Numbered from the stretch's first letter, positions 22,601-36,174 are shown. The stretch: 64,000 nt of DNA from Microvelia longipes (GCA_018340805.1 JACMZG010001911.1:57651805-57715804), one strand, 5' to 3'. Made by a program: numbers and translations. The notes: generated from the letters alone by a model not told the origin.

Positions 22601-25600
22601 CCCACTCTGTTTCGTTACGTCTAACTCATCAGGGCGCCGACAGAGCCTGAACTCACTCTGACCTTCAATTAATTCCGAAGAAATAATGTAAAGTACTTAC
22701 CAGGACGAGCGGTGCCCTGATGAGTTAGACGTAACGAAACAGAGTGGACATGACATTATGTCGAGCCATCAAGTAGCGAATGTCGAATGATGGAAACAGT
22801 TCCCAGATGTAGGCATTGCATTTTGCTTGTTACATTTCCTTGGTGTCTCTCGCACAATTATATTTGTGTCAACTATTCATGTTTTGCAAAAAACTCGGTT
22901 AGTATCAAAATGATATTAAAACAATTTATTCAAGACTGCAGTCCTAATAATTATTTATTATTGCAGAGCGGGCCCTATGTGCCAAGTTTCAACTTTTTTT
23001 CTTTTCTAATTTTTTTTACATTTATCTTGACAGAAAACGGCGAACTATACTGCATGTGACTAGAAATATTGCTTTCAGTAAAATTGAATAAATCTTATCT
23101 TGAAGATATAGAAGTTTAAATGTTAATATATAAATAAAGAATTTACCCATTTTTAACCTTCTTAACGTTAATATATTTTTTTATGTTATTAACTTTTTAT
23201 TTATTGTTATTTATTCTAGTACTTTTTTTAGTTTTGCTTTATTGTAGTACTTTGATGGCACTGATGATGATTGAGGGATCGAAAGCCAGCTCTGTTTATG
23301 TAAAGAATAAACGTTTTGAGGAGAGATTTTGGTGTTTTGTTTGGCATTAAATAAGTCGTAAATGCTGTTAGGGACTCTGTTAATGTCTGCCACTATGGTA
23401 TTGGCAGACATTAAAAATGGGATGATGACGGTTTCATTTACTTCCAATTGAACTTTTAATTCTTCAGCTAATTTTAGATATTTATTAATTTTAGTTTAAA
23501 ATTAGAAATGTGTTTTCTAAATTATGAGTATTAGGTGTGGCAACATCTATTAAGTAAATATTCCTGATAGTTTTGTTTAAGAGTGTAATATCCGGCCTAT
23601 TAGCATCTATTGTTCTATCTGTTAATAATGATCGGCCCCAGAGTAATTTAGCCTGTCTATTTTCTAATCCTATGGTTGGATTATATTCGTAATAAGGCGT
23701 CTGTCTTTCTATTTCATTCATTAGGTTGTAGTCACAGGCAATTTTATGATGAGTTATTTTTGCCACATTAAATGTTTATTTATTTTATGCTCAGTTTGAG
23801 CCAATATTTTACAGCCGGACACTATATGGTCTATGTTTTCTGAAGCATCTATTCTATAGGCCGTCCTTTATAATTATTATTAACATTTCGTACTCTTTTA
23901 AAAATATGCATAAATGAATAGAAATATCGTACTATAACAATATCTATTTTCAACAAACACATTGCTTGATTACTAGCCTAATTTTTAACGGCTTGTTTGA
24001 AGACCGTTAACGGTTGAGAGCAGGCTCTATTACTACAATTAGTTGAGACTATTATAATTAAGTGCAAGTCTTATGGTTGACCTTAATCATATAAGCAGTG
24101 TATGTTTTCTTGCATTTTTATGCAATATAAGTTACAACGCAAAAACCGGAACCTTAACCAAGAAATTGACTGTAAAGCACGAAAACGCGCATTCCGAAGG
24201 AAATTCGTCAGGTATGTAGACCACCGCGCCAGAATTTTTCTAGAGTATCCGACTGAATCAAGGATCTTGAATAAAGGGGATGACGCACTCAATTTGCCAT
24301 GACGCAGTCAATTTGCCATACAAACAAGTGACCCCATCGAAAACCAGAAAATAGAGAGAATTCAACAAGAAAAACACGTCAAAAACCAACTGCACATGCT
24401 TGGTACAAACTGCGCATGCTTACAATTCTTAAAACAGCGCAAGTCTTAAAAATTAGAGGCAAACTTACGTCACAATGGTTTCCATTGTTTATTGCTTGAG
24501 AAGGTTATAACAAAACACGCTTAAATTATCACTCACTGAAGAGGCAAAGTATATTCCAAAATTTAAAATTATATAAGCACAAATGACTTAACAAGCACCA
24601 CAAATGTAACAATCACGAGAAGCACAGAAGAAAGTTGAGAAGCAAACTCGACAACCTTGCTACATAACCTGCGTTTGGCGCTTTTTTCATTATAATCGAG
24701 GGGAAGGGGTAAGTTTGCTTCTAATTCTCTATCTCATACAACTTCCATGGGGTCAGAAAAGTTCCAGTGCGTCATCCCCTTTATTCAAGATCCTTGGACT
24801 GAATTCTCTCCACATGTTTTATACAGCGTATTTAACTATGCTGTATTTAATGCGGTTAGCGGTTTTAATTCGCTGTGTGTGCGCAATAAATGTCGATATT
24901 GTTGACAGGGATTGGAGGATATCTCATGCTCTGAGCCACCATCTATACCCCAACACGAGATACGATCTAGAAGTCACTAAATTTCATCCTTTCTTTCAAT
25001 GGTTGCCAAAACAAGATAAGACATATTTCTCAAGATATATGTCCTGGATATATTCGCCTCTAGCTTATTCACTTATATTCTACGTTCAGGGGATAGAAAG
25101 GTAATTATCAACCATATCAACAAGAACATTTAACGCTTATAATTCATGTATATTAGCATTTATTTATTATTTTTAAAGGCTATAAATAAATAAAAAACAA
25201 CAAGAGACCTTCAGTCTCTTGATAGGCGCTAGGGGCCGCTTAGCGGCTATACAAAACACTACTAAAATATCTGCAACTTAATACTTAGTACAGTCTATGG
25301 GAATAACTGAAGAATGAAAAAAATAATATATGTTCTTTCCTATTTAATTTTTTCTTTTTTTCATCTTCGTAAATAAAATACTTCGCCATAAATACTTATA
25401 ATTATTTACATTTATCTATTTACCAATCGTTCTCGCAGAAGTATAGATTATATTTTTAGTTTTTTTGTTATTATTTTTATTTTATCATTATCCAATATTT
25501 TCTTTTTACATTATCACCATCTTTTTATTTTATCATGCTATTTTTTTTTAAATCTAAGCATACATACACAATATTTTATTCGATCAGACGTCGACAAGGA

Positions 25601-28416
25601 GTTCTCTACAGCTATAATTTGAGCTCTCATTCTTAACTTTTAAATAAAAAGCCACTAAGCGGCATCGGCCCCCAGACCGCTTCGCGCCCACATTTTTGTT
25701 GTTTTATAATCATTTGTTGTTACATGGGCCTTTAGATTATTGTAACATTTTCTCGCTATGGGCCTTCCGGGGCATTATAGACGTATGCATATATACAACA
25801 AGCTAGATGTAGCTGTAACATTCCTCAATTATTTTAACACATTGAATAGTAAAAGAAACCTTCTCATTTAAATATTTGGTGACGACGTCATAATTAAGTT
25901 ATTTTCTAATTGCTCAACTTAGGATAGCCCGATTGAGCCTAAACCGGTTTCAATCGTTTTATAATGCCTACGACTTTAAGAAAATTACTTTAAGGCCCTT
26001 CCCTTTTGCGGTTCCAGGGGAATCATTTTTGTCCTGCCTGCCTGGGACATAGAGGTTCACCTTTGGATTACTAAACTTGAGTGGGGGGTTCGATTCAGTT
26101 TGGCTACCTGTTGATATCAGGAAGCCAAACTAAATCGATCCTCACACTCAAGTTTAGTCATCCACACAACCCCATAATCATCATTTTCACGAGGAAACTT
26201 TGCTTTAACAAAATGTGCTCCACTGACATAGACTAGGCTTTCTTTCTCAAATATGTATATTTTGCAAAAAAAACATAGAAGCTTCCATTGAGGGTCCTAA
26301 ATTTTTCCTAAACCTAGGTTCATTTAGGGATCTTTTACGATTATTTGACATCCCACAGGTTCGGAACGACTAGGTTAACGTCCTTACGACGTTAACGAAC
26401 AGCACATGTAAAGATTTCCATCCCTTGAATGCAATCCTAGGATTTGCAGGCCCCACCACTTGAATAACATGATTTACTTAACTCCTAACTTGATTACAGA
26501 CTTATAGTAAATCCAGATGGGCTGACAGAATTGATACCTCTTGTTTATCCAGTATTAATGATATTACTCGGAGGAGCAAGCATTATTAACGCTTTAATAA
26601 TGTGGCAGGTAATCACCATAACTGGTAGCTTCGTATTTGGAGTCATCGGTGTAAATGCAGCTCACCATCATCCAGATATATTTCATGATGGAGACGTTCC
26701 AAGGTGAGGAGTCCAATAATAATGTGAAATAAGTCCTGTTTTCTAATCTAGCGATGTCATAAAACAGACATATATTATGACATATCATCATACGGTAAAA
26801 ACATAGCAATGTACTCTGTTTAAAGTAATTACAACTGAGTTCTCCAGTGGAGTTTAACACTATCCCAATCACCAAATAAGACGATCAATATCCTAGGGGT
26901 TGAACCCTGAATGTGAACATAAGAATTTAATCATAGCCCCACTCTAGGGTAGACCACAAGAAGCAATGCCTCATACTTTAAAAAATACTGAGTCATGTAT
27001 TTTATTTTACACAGCATGCCTTCTAGGCCCGAAAAATTCTGGTACAGAAATACGCAATGCTTTATTTCATGTTCACCAATCTAGTTCTTGCTCAGGGGTT
27101 TCTAATCTTTAACATGTTTCGGTATATTTCTTTTGAAAATCCAAGAAAATTTACAAACAAGTATAAGTGTTACTGATCCGTCTATGAAGCATAATAAAAA
27201 CGTGTAGGAATACGAGTATTCCAAAGGAAATTCGCCCAGCTTGCAGACCTCAGCGCTAGAATAATGTTGTATATTAACTCATATAGCTTAAACACATGGA
27301 TAAAAAATAATCTTCGGAACCAAAATTCGACCCAGAGTCCAGTACGAAACCAAGATTGAGTACTTTCGGATGTAGTTTCATACAACTCAGAGCCCCAAAA
27401 CATTGAAAAACGACACCCTTTCCGGGTTTAATCTATTCAACGTCCAAAAACGTAAGAATTAGTTTTCCTCCACCGAAAAATGTTAACCCTTGATTTTCAA
27501 CAGGGTTCTTACCCTCCCCAAGTTTAATTGTTGTACTTAGTTTTTCGTTAACAGAAACTAAACGAATTGGGATATAACATTCCCAAACTTCGTGCTCTCT
27601 GCAAGTGCTACTCCATTAGCATATATTTTCCAGAAGAAATTTGCACCGTTTTGAAAACCACCTCTCGAAGATGTGGTCGAAAAAATGTAATGACCAAGAA
27701 TATTTCAAAATTAGAAACATTCCTATTCTGCCGATTCATATCAACCCAAACACATGTGCAGCAATATAAAGACCTCTTATAACAAAAGAAACCAAAATTA
27801 ATAAATTATCTTATGCATTCATTAAGGTAGAGCGCAGGTGGAGTGTACGTGAGTCAATATGAAAAAGCCTCTCCACAAAGTTAATTTAATAAAATTCAAA
27901 ACCGGCTTTCCACCTAAACATTCATCATTAGTGCCTAAAAATGAAAAGTAAAAGAGACTAGAAAACACTAAAAAGAAGAATCAAAAAATAAAAATGAAAA
28001 AACATACAAAAATAGTATAAAAACAAGAAATGATAATAATAATATTTAATTTTTTATTAAATTAACTTTGTGGAGAGGCTTTTTCGTTCTGACTATCTTA
28101 TGCATTGTCTGTTCAAAGGGCTGATAGTTTGGACTGGGGAATATACCAACTGGACGCAGTGAGAGACCGTCTTGAAATCAAAGGATCACTACCACTTATC
28201 CTGATAACATTCGGTGACCATTCACTTCATCATCTGTTTCCAACACTTGATCACGCTGATCTCTATCAACTTTATCCGATATTGATGGATGTTTGTAAGG
28301 AATACGGTTATGATTTTAAATTCAGTAGTCAGTTGGAATTAATGAAAGGTCAATTTCAACAACTTGCACGGACTGAATCCAAAATAAATTATAAGCTATT
28401 GAATCCAAAAATATAG
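17985..28416 (+). CDS. Cyt-b5-r: Cytochrome b5-related protein (fatty-acid desaturase-like), complete, 7 exons, 447 aa
   Basis: Exons are 17985-18053, 18643-18828, 19973-20172, 22226-22420, 24909-25100, 26500-26703 and 28119-28416; together they make 1344 nt with no stop until TAG. The N-terminal part is a cytochrome b5-like domain with HPGG at residues 74-77 and a second His pair at 96-97, the expected haem ligands. The C-terminal part is a membrane desaturase-type domain: HNYFH (195-199), HALSHH (223-228), HHHP (336-339) and HSLHH (383-387) are the di-iron histidine boxes. Hydrophobic spans lie in exons 4, 5 and 6. Length and order match the insect Cyt-b5-r family (Drosophila protein about 436 aa). 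The family is desaturase-like; substrate and activity are not established by sequence. A poly(A) signal AATAAA is at 28453. It converges on the ANKMY2 gene. Confidence 0.93.
18251..18393. repeat. 21-bp tandem repeat, ~7 units
   Basis: Units of GGATATGCAAAATCCGTGGCA lie in Cyt-b5-r intron 1. 21 bp is a multiple of three, so an open frame on the minus strand is a by-product. Confidence 0.92.
18525..18614 (+). mobile_element. hAT-type MITE (family D), truncated left end
   Basis: AAGGATCTTGAATAAAGGGG and about 90 bp match the left part of the copy at 11911. It then stops just before the acceptor of Cyt-b5-r exon 2. Confidence 0.75.
18643..18828 (+). CDS. Cyt-b5-r: Cyt-b5-r exon 2 (b5 domain, first haem His)
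   Basis: 62 codons, phase 0 at both ends, containing LYDLDEWAAKHPGGSSWI, the haem-binding HPGG loop. A truncated hAT-type MITE end (from 18525) runs to within about 30 bp of its acceptor. Confidence 0.93.
18890..19260 (+). repeat. Family-E repeat fragment
   Basis: TCATTTATACGTAGGTATAT, CCGGGATGTCACCGGAATTA and TGTGTGTGTCTGTTATCATC match the left part of the copy at 48500. Confidence 0.75.
19595..19637. repeat. (TA)n microsatellite
   Basis: About 43 bp of TA in Cyt-b5-r intron 2. Confidence 0.9.
19973..20172 (+). CDS. Cyt-b5-r: Cyt-b5-r exon 3 (second haem His)
   Basis: It starts GTDITEAFECHHLTG, the usual second haem-ligand region. The donor is set by phase: exon 4 needs two bases before it, so AAG|GTTAGA at 20173 is required. 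The stronger-looking GTAAGG at 20168 would put exon 4 out of frame. Sequence right after the donor matches a dispersed repeat also seen at about 29378 and 57783. Confidence 0.85.
20914..21279 (+). mobile_element. Family-A MITE with internal duplication
   Basis: ATAGAGTATTATTACTAGAG start and CCAGTATATATATCTCTATA end. The segment AATCTGCGGGAAGCCGAAAA to GGAGGTTTC occurs twice inside (about 21065 and 21150). Confidence 0.75.
22226..22420 (+). CDS. Cyt-b5-r: Cyt-b5-r exon 4 (membrane span, first His box)
   Basis: Hydrophobic segment followed by SGHNYFHQRDNFR, the HX3H box. Acceptor TTTTCAG, donor ACAG|GTAATA. It leaves two bases (AG) that the next exon completes to Arg. Confidence 0.93.
22478..22871. 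repeat. Fold-back element in Cyt-b5-r intron 4
   Basis: Inverted arms of ~158 bp (22478-22635 and 22714-22871) are nearly identical, for example CACCAAGGAAATGTAACAAG and its complement. They enclose a 78-bp spacer. Non-coding. Confidence 0.9.
23211..23850 (-). pseudogene. Relic of a non-LTR retrotransposon with a restriction-like endonuclease (R2/R4-like C-terminus)
   Basis: On the minus strand three pieces in different frames line up: SENIDHIVSGCKILAQTEH, then VAKITHHKIACDYNLM through RPDI and IYLIDVATPNTHN, then LEVNETVIIPFLMSANTIV. The C..H knuckle followed by R-PD-(x)n-D is the catalytic core arrangement of restriction-like endonucleases of early-branching LINEs. At least two frameshifts and stops show it is dead. 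It sits in Cyt-b5-r intron 4, opposite to the host gene. Confidence 0.65.
24259..24796. mobile_element. hAT-type MITE (family D), 538 bp, complete
   Basis: The ends CAAGGATCTTGAATAAAGGG and inverse are flanked by the perfect 8-bp duplication GACTGAAT (24251-24258 and 24797-24804). It lies in Cyt-b5-r intron 4, 112 bp before exon 5. Non-coding. Confidence 0.88.
24909..25100 (+). CDS. Cyt-b5-r: Cyt-b5-r exon 5 (HALSHH box)
   Basis: It reads DWRISHALSHHLYPNT, the second histidine box, then a hydrophobic IYSPLAYSLIFYV stretch. It lies 112 bp downstream of a complete hAT-type MITE. Confidence 0.93.
26500..26703 (+). CDS. Cyt-b5-r: Cyt-b5-r exon 6 (membrane spans, HHHP box)
   Basis: It reads LIVNPDGLTELIPLVYPVLM, two hydrophobic spans, and NAAHHHPDIFHDGD, the third His-rich motif. 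The donor is AAG|GTGAGG, with the same AG phase as the preceding exons. Confidence 0.93.
28119..28416 (+). CDS. Cyt-b5-r: Cyt-b5-r terminal exon (HSLHH box)
   Basis: It contains ITFGDHSLHHLFPTLDH, the last HX2HH box, then a soluble tail ending LLNPKI and TAG. The acceptor TGTTCAAAG has a weak pyrimidine tract, but the phase and family match are clear. Confidence 0.92.
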
Positions 28417-28452
28417 TTTATCATGATCATATATATTATCGTTATTAGGAAA

Positions 28453-28458
28453 AATAAA
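28453..28458 (+). promoter_or_regulatory. Poly(A) signal of Cyt-b5-r
   Basis: AATAAA 37 bp after the stop codon; position and motif only. Confidence 0.5.
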
Positions 28459-28825
28459 TCTCAAAAAATAAATAAGAAGCTTAATATTGAATCTTCAACA
28501 GCAGTTTGGCAAAACCAGCGGAGAAAGGGTTTTTGGCAGAAATGAAGAATATTAATATCCTTAAAGAGTCTATTAATATAGTGCTAATTAATACCTCTAT
28601 GATAGGAACCAGCTTAATAAAAAATGACAAAAATTATATAAACAACACAGAATTATGGCATAACCTTTCCATGAAAGTATGTACAGTTTCTTTCAGATTT
28701 ATTTCACAGATTCTCCCATATTGTGTTTATTTTGGCAGTATATTTCAACAATGAAGCATCAAATGTAATTAATAGATGATATTGCTATTATGTTTATTAA
28801 CATATTTAGAGATTTGTTTCATAAA

Positions 28826-29289
28826 CTTAGAATCATACTAGAGTAGAAGGAGCAAAGGACGTAAACACAATAGAAATCCACTGATACCACTAAAGTCAGT
28901 TTTCCGGTGGGCATAACATAGGGGTACCACCCCAAATAATAAATTATTTTAAAAAAAGAAATGTGCCATAAATTTAAAGAAAAACGTTGATAAAAATAAG
29001 TATAAAACAACAAACCAACTAAACATTCTATAAAATTGGTCACTAACAAATCAGAAAGAAACAGGTTAACGGTTATTTTTAACATATTTTCAGTTTTTAA
29101 TTAAAACCTTGAAATACAGTTTAATATACTTAAAAATTATAATAAACCAATATTTAAATGAGCATTTAATGGAATATTGAGCATTAATTAATAATTTGCC
29201 ATTATAATTTGACAACCGGAAATTTTGCGACATTTGTTATAAGAACATTATACCAGAAATGCTCCTTCTTTATATTATGCCATTCTAAG
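28826..29289. mobile_element. Family-C MITE, 464 bp
   Basis: CTTAGAATCATACTAGAG start and GCCATTCTAAG end, with AGAAGGAGCA / TGCTCCTTCT subterminal. Related copies at 31293 and 58183. Confidence 0.75.
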
Positions 29290-29478
29290 TTTAAAAGATT
29301 AATAAAGGGTAATCTTTAGACTTTTCACTGGCAGAAGGTTAAGCTGTAAAAAATCTATGTTTGGACTAAATCTATATGTACTAAAGTAATATATAAACCA
29401 AGTAGGGAAACTTCTATATTCTTCTGTGTAAAAAAATTCAGACATAACTGATCAGCTGATAGCTGGCTGAAAAATAAA

Positions 29479-30187
29479 AATTCTGGCGCGGTGGTCCGCA
29501 TGTCGGGCGAATTTCCTTTGGGTGCGTGTTTCCGTGCTTTTTACATTATATAAGTTTACAACTAGTAAATAAATAATTCCGGCGCGGTGGTCCGCTGTCG
29601 GGCGAATTTCATTTAGAATGCGTGTTTCCGTGCTAAACAACCCATTTCTTGCTTATGCAAGAACCATGCCCATTGCGTGGTTCCGGTTCATGCTTTAGAA
29701 CCTAAGCAGTTACTCAATTGTCAAGCACTGCTCGTAACTCATTTTGTCTGTATTTTCCAAAGGAAATGCGCTAAAACCTTTAAAGATAACTGACTAAGCT
29801 TAAAGATAAGTAACTAATCTTTAAACTAGTGCAAATAATAGTGCGTACTTCTAATTTTAGAGGCATAGTTTTGTACAACAACTGGATGATTATGCGCATT
29901 TCCTTTGGAAAATACAGACAAAATGAGTTACGAGCAGTGCTTGACAATTGAGTAACTGCTTAGGTTCTAAAGCATAGACCGGAACCACGCAATGGGCATG
30001 GTTCTTGCATAAGCAAGAAATGGGTTGTTTAGCACGGAAACACGCATTCTAAATGAAATTCGCCCGACAGCGGACCACCGCGCCGGAATTATTTATTTAC
30101 TAGTTGTAACTTATATAATGTAAAAAGCACGGAAACACGCACCCAAAGGAAATTCGCCCGACATGCGGACCACGCGCCAGAATTATT
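29479..30187. repeat. Fold-back unit of family B, ~290-bp arms
   Basis: 29479-29771 reappears inverted at 29893-30187, for example GGCGCGGTGGTCCGC / GCGGACCACCGCGCC and GTTACTCAATTGTCAAGCAC / GTGCTTGACAATTGAGTAAC. A ~120-bp loop lies between. The same loop plus arm is seen at 860-1212. Confidence 0.9.
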
Positions 30188-31200
<1,013 letters not shown>

Positions 31201-31292
31201 CTAAAATGGATAACTGCGCATTGAGCCGTACTTTAAGTTAAGTAGTGTAAGAGTAAACACTCATAGGCAAATTTACTGGTGTCACTTATAGG

Positions 31293-32154
31293 CTTAGAAT
31301 AATACTTTATATAGAAGGATAACAGCAACATAATATCATAACTGATTACAGCAAAGCCGGCTGACTGGTGGTCTTAAGTAATGCTGCCACACCTAATGTG
31401 TGCACAATTTTCTTATAACAATGTTGGCAATGTTTCTGGTTGCTGGATTATCAAGTTATATTATTAATAATACTGGATTATTCATATTAATAATGAATAT
31501 TGGTTCATTTTTTTTACATTTTAAAATGTATTTTAATGTTTTTAATAAAAAATATATTAAAAGTAGTCCAAGTCAACTAAATTTAGATTGACATACTCAC
31601 TTAACCTTTTTGCTATCCAAGACCGATTTTATTAAATAATTAGCTGTATTTCAATGTTCTATTTGTTTTTATGAACGTTCTTTATTAATAGATATTTATG
31701 ACACATTTTTTTAAATAATGTTTTGTTGTTAGAGTGATACCCCAACTTAAGACAATCAGTCATAGAGATATATACTAGAGGAGGTATAGCCTATCTCAAG
31801 GCATTAAAAAACCTGAAACATCATTTTGAGGCTCTTAGGGGCTCAGTGTAACCTCATTGCAACCTCCTCCAAGAATTAAGGTTTTAATATATCAATTGAT
31901 TTCGGCTATCCGCACAATGTTTGTGTTTTGATTTGTATTATAAATTATCTATATAAGTTACTGTATTTTTGTTTTGTTTATTTGATTATTTTGATAATCG
32001 AATACAGCCAGATTACTTTTCCGATGTTTCAAAATTCAACCATTAGGGCCCCTCGAGTAATAGTATCTCTACGAATGAACTGGTTTCTGTGTTATCAGTG
32101 AAATTCCATTGTGTTTACGATTCTATGCTGCTTCTATACTAGTATAATTCTAAG
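31293..32154. mobile_element. Family-C MITE carrying a nested family-A MITE
   Basis: CTTAGAATAATACTTTATAT start and AGTATAATTCTAAG end. The interior includes 31762-32072, a complete family-A element, so family C inserted first. Confidence 0.7.
31762..32072 (-). mobile_element. Family-A MITE nested in family C
   Basis: ATAGAGATATATACTAGAGG start and CTCGAGTAATAGTATCTCTA end, with the GGTTTTAATATATCAATTG and AATCGAATACAGCC segments in between. Confidence 0.75.
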
Positions 32155-32797
32155 CCTAAAGATCTAGTCAGTTGCCTATTAATAATTGTAAATATGATAT
32201 TAATATAGTTCTTTAAATGACAAAAATTCACTTTTTATTCCAACATTTTGTCCAATAAACTAATACAAACTGATCACTCACCCTTATCACCAATATTTAA
32301 ACAAAATTGGATTTAAAAGTTTATAAAAAAAAACCGAATTTTGAATTTTAATATTTAATTTTTACTTAACATATAAACATTAAATTGCAATACAAAATAT
32401 TATACAAACATTTAACTGGAGAGCTTTTGGATAGTTGTCATTTTATATTTTAAATTAAAAAGTATATGAGACACCCTTATGTATTTTAAGGCATGTAAAT
32501 CTTTTTTGCATTGTATATACAAATTTTAAATTTAAAAGGTTGTTAACCCAATTAAATATAAATAAAGTCCTGATTTTTTTATTTATTGGAGTACTCAATA
32601 AATAAAAAATAATAAATTATTAATAAATAAAAAACATTAAAATCTTAGACTAGAAACATACATGTATAAGAATCAAATGAAAAAAAAGTCTATTAAGGCC
32701 GGCCGGCAAACACATCCATTCTTTTTTTATTAAACTCAGGCCAGTTTAGGTAAACCGGCCTGGTTTTTGACATTTATTTATCTTCTTGTAAGGAGGC

Positions 32798-33257
<460 letters not shown>

Positions 33258-33259
33258 GT

Positions 33260-34470
33260 CTAGAACCAGAGGTCTACGCAATCAGCCTTTTGTGCCCATT
33301 CACACTCCAGCAGCCTGTGCAATATAAGGTAAGTACAGAGAAAAATAACTGGTCAGAGGAAAATGTGGACCTTTGGCCCGGATTTGACTTTTTTAATATT
33401 TGTGTATTTTAAGTCACCCTGTGGCCACTCTGCACCCACAGTGTTGTAGTTTTGTGTCATTTATTGTTACATGACATTTTGCCATGTATCTAGGCCGCTT
33501 CGGGGGTCAAAGGCTCACTATAGCCCCTCGCATACATATATACAACAAAATATAAAACATATAATATATGTTTTAACATATAAATATACAACAATTTTCT
33601 TAACCCACTGTATAGTAAAAAAACCTTCTTTTTACTCATTGATGATGATGTCATAATAAAGTTATTTGCCAATTGCACCACTTAAGATGGTCCAATCGAG
33701 CTGAAACCATTGAACCATTGAATGCCTCAACTTCTGTCATCCCAACAACCTCATATGTGTTATTTTCATAATGAAAATTGACTAAAACAAAGCTTATACG
33801 AGAGCTTTTACATTCAATTATTTATTTCCCATCAATTTAGAAATAATATCTGTTTGTTTTACTTCTTACATCTATTTTAATTTATAATCAAATTCTATTT
33901 GAATTAATTGCATATTGAATTAATTTTCTTTTCCTATGTATAAAATCGATTAGTTTATTTTACTTGAGATACAGTTGAATAAGAACAAACTAGCCAGCAC
34001 AAGGAATAAGTATAAGGACCAATATGGTCAGGGTATGTGAGACTCCTTTTTAAGATCTTCAAAAGTTACAATTATAAATACATAAATTGAAGTCAGAAAC
34101 GATTTTCTAAAGTAATATTATTTCAATGCATGATTTCAAAATTTTGTTGAAGTTTCAGAGCTCTCACTCTAGATGAGCTTTACATCTACTGAGGGCTATC
34201 ACCAAATTAAAACAATTTAAGAACAACTTAAGAGAATAACAACTTAAGAACGACTAAATTTTAATATTAATTATGTGTTAAAAACTTTAAAAAACATATT
34301 CTTGAATAAATATTTTTGTACATACAATTTTTGGCCGATATAAAAAAATATTTTATCATTTTTTGCCAAAGGGGGTAAATAACTTTTTCACTAAAAAAAA
34401 TTACTAAAAAGTAATACCTTTTTGGGTTTTAGAGTTCCTAAGTCATACAAGAGGTAGGGTTGTACTTTCA
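33260..34470. other. Intergenic, nothing recognised
   Basis: AT-rich spacer between the convergent Cyt-b5-r and ANKMY2 genes. Only a short match to sequence near 25730 (ACATTTT-CC-TGTAT and GGCCGCTT region) was noticed. Confidence 0.45.
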
Positions 34471-34830
34471 AATTTATTTGGGGGCGGTACTCCAAAATTG
34501 ATAAGGGGGCCTGACTAAAAGCTATTTTATAAAACCCTGTTTCAGGTCAAAAGAAGTTGTTTAGAATAATATAAATTGATTTTATTTAGGACAACAAATT
34601 TTTATAGGGACCTCTATTTTAAATATTCAAGCTTTTGAGGAGGAATAGGTCCTAATCTATTCAAGGAATAGCCTTGAAAAAGATTAAATTATATCGAAAG
34701 CTCGGCAAAATTAGTTTTTTTTGTATTAATTAGGACCTATTCCTCCTCAAAAGCTTGAATATTTTATTTAGGGGCAACACACTCAAAATTTATAAAGGGG
34801 CCCAAAACATTTTTTAACTATATTCTTGAT
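34470..34830. repeat. Family-F repeat with a 33-bp-arm hairpin
   Basis: GGGGGCCTGACTAAAAG and CCCTGTTTCAGGTCAAAAGA match about 39960 and 62980. Inside, ATATTCAAGCTTTTGAGGAG (34625) recurs inverted at 34729-34762. Confidence 0.7.
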
Positions 34831-35206
34831 AAAAAAAAAATCCAAAGATGAATACAAATTTCAGTTTAAAATAATTAGGGTTTTGTCATTAGGTCTTTAG
34901 GCTATTTTATTTTTCTGTTTAGTTTTCATTATTTCCAGTATGTCCTAATTTTTTTTCCATTTTACTTTGGCTATCACGCAACTAGAAAGCTTGATATAAT
35001 TTTTATCATTGTGTTTGTTATTTAAAGCATTCTAAATTATTTCTTATGTGTTCATGTTCAAAAGGGGCACGCGAAGCTACTGGGGAATAACTCAGTCCTA
35101 TTCTATAGACATATTAAAAGTGTTCAACCATATTCCACAAATCATAAAAAAACAAGGTTGATTTTTGTAACAAGTTTAATTCTTGCACATACATACATAC
35201 ACACAC

Positions 35207-35208
<2 letters not shown>

Positions 35209-35248
<40 letters not shown>

Positions 35249-35249
35249 T

Positions 35250-35285
<36 letters not shown>
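35209..35285. repeat. (TA)n microsatellite
   Basis: About 75 bp of TA, preceded by a short CACA run. Confidence 0.95.
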
Positions 35286-36174
35286 GATTCTTGATCATGG
35301 AGACCCCCCCCCCTTTCTACCTTCACCCACATTTCCCTCCATGACCCCAATCTCATTTTCCATTGAAAATATCACCAAACAAGTGCATTTAAGTCCAAAA
35401 TTTGTTCTTGTCAATATATGCATTCACAATGGTATTAATCCCAGGTAAATTTATCAAAACACAAAAAAATCATACCAAGAAAAATAGAAATAATAAGAAA
35501 ATACAAGATATATTATGCAATGCGGTAATTGTGCTACAAAAACTCATTAGTTTACTATTAAGAGAGAATTCATGTTTAGTTCAAACATAAAATAACACTT
35601 AAAAATTATCAAGTTAAAATAAAAAGATAAAATTATTCCTGTTAAAAATAAAAAAAAATTAAAATATATATCATATAAATTTAAACAATGCATTATTATA
35701 GCCAATAATGCGTTTTAAGATTATTTAGAAATATGGCACCCAACTCACAAATTTTACATTATACTGAGAGGCTTATTTCTAATTCATCATTCAAAGAATA
35801 TATATATTAAAACTTATACAAGATTATTGATTTAGTTTAAAGCTCATAACTTTAATCATGTTTGAATACATATTTTATAATCACAGGCATCAATATAAGA
35901 TTCAAAAAAACAGGTTCAAATTGAAGTTTCAAACTATATACATAGCAGTATACAGGTATACCCATATACATAGCAGTATACAGGTATTAATTCATAACTT
36001 GATTACAACATTTTTCGAGTCATTAGTGTGGGTTAATGATGACAAAGACATTTCATAAACAATAAGGTTTTAAATAACAATAATAAGGTTGATTTTTGTA
36101 CCGAGTTTCAATCAAGACTGAAAAAGCATTTGAAAAATATCGTGCACCACAGAAACTTCTAGGAAGAACAAAAA

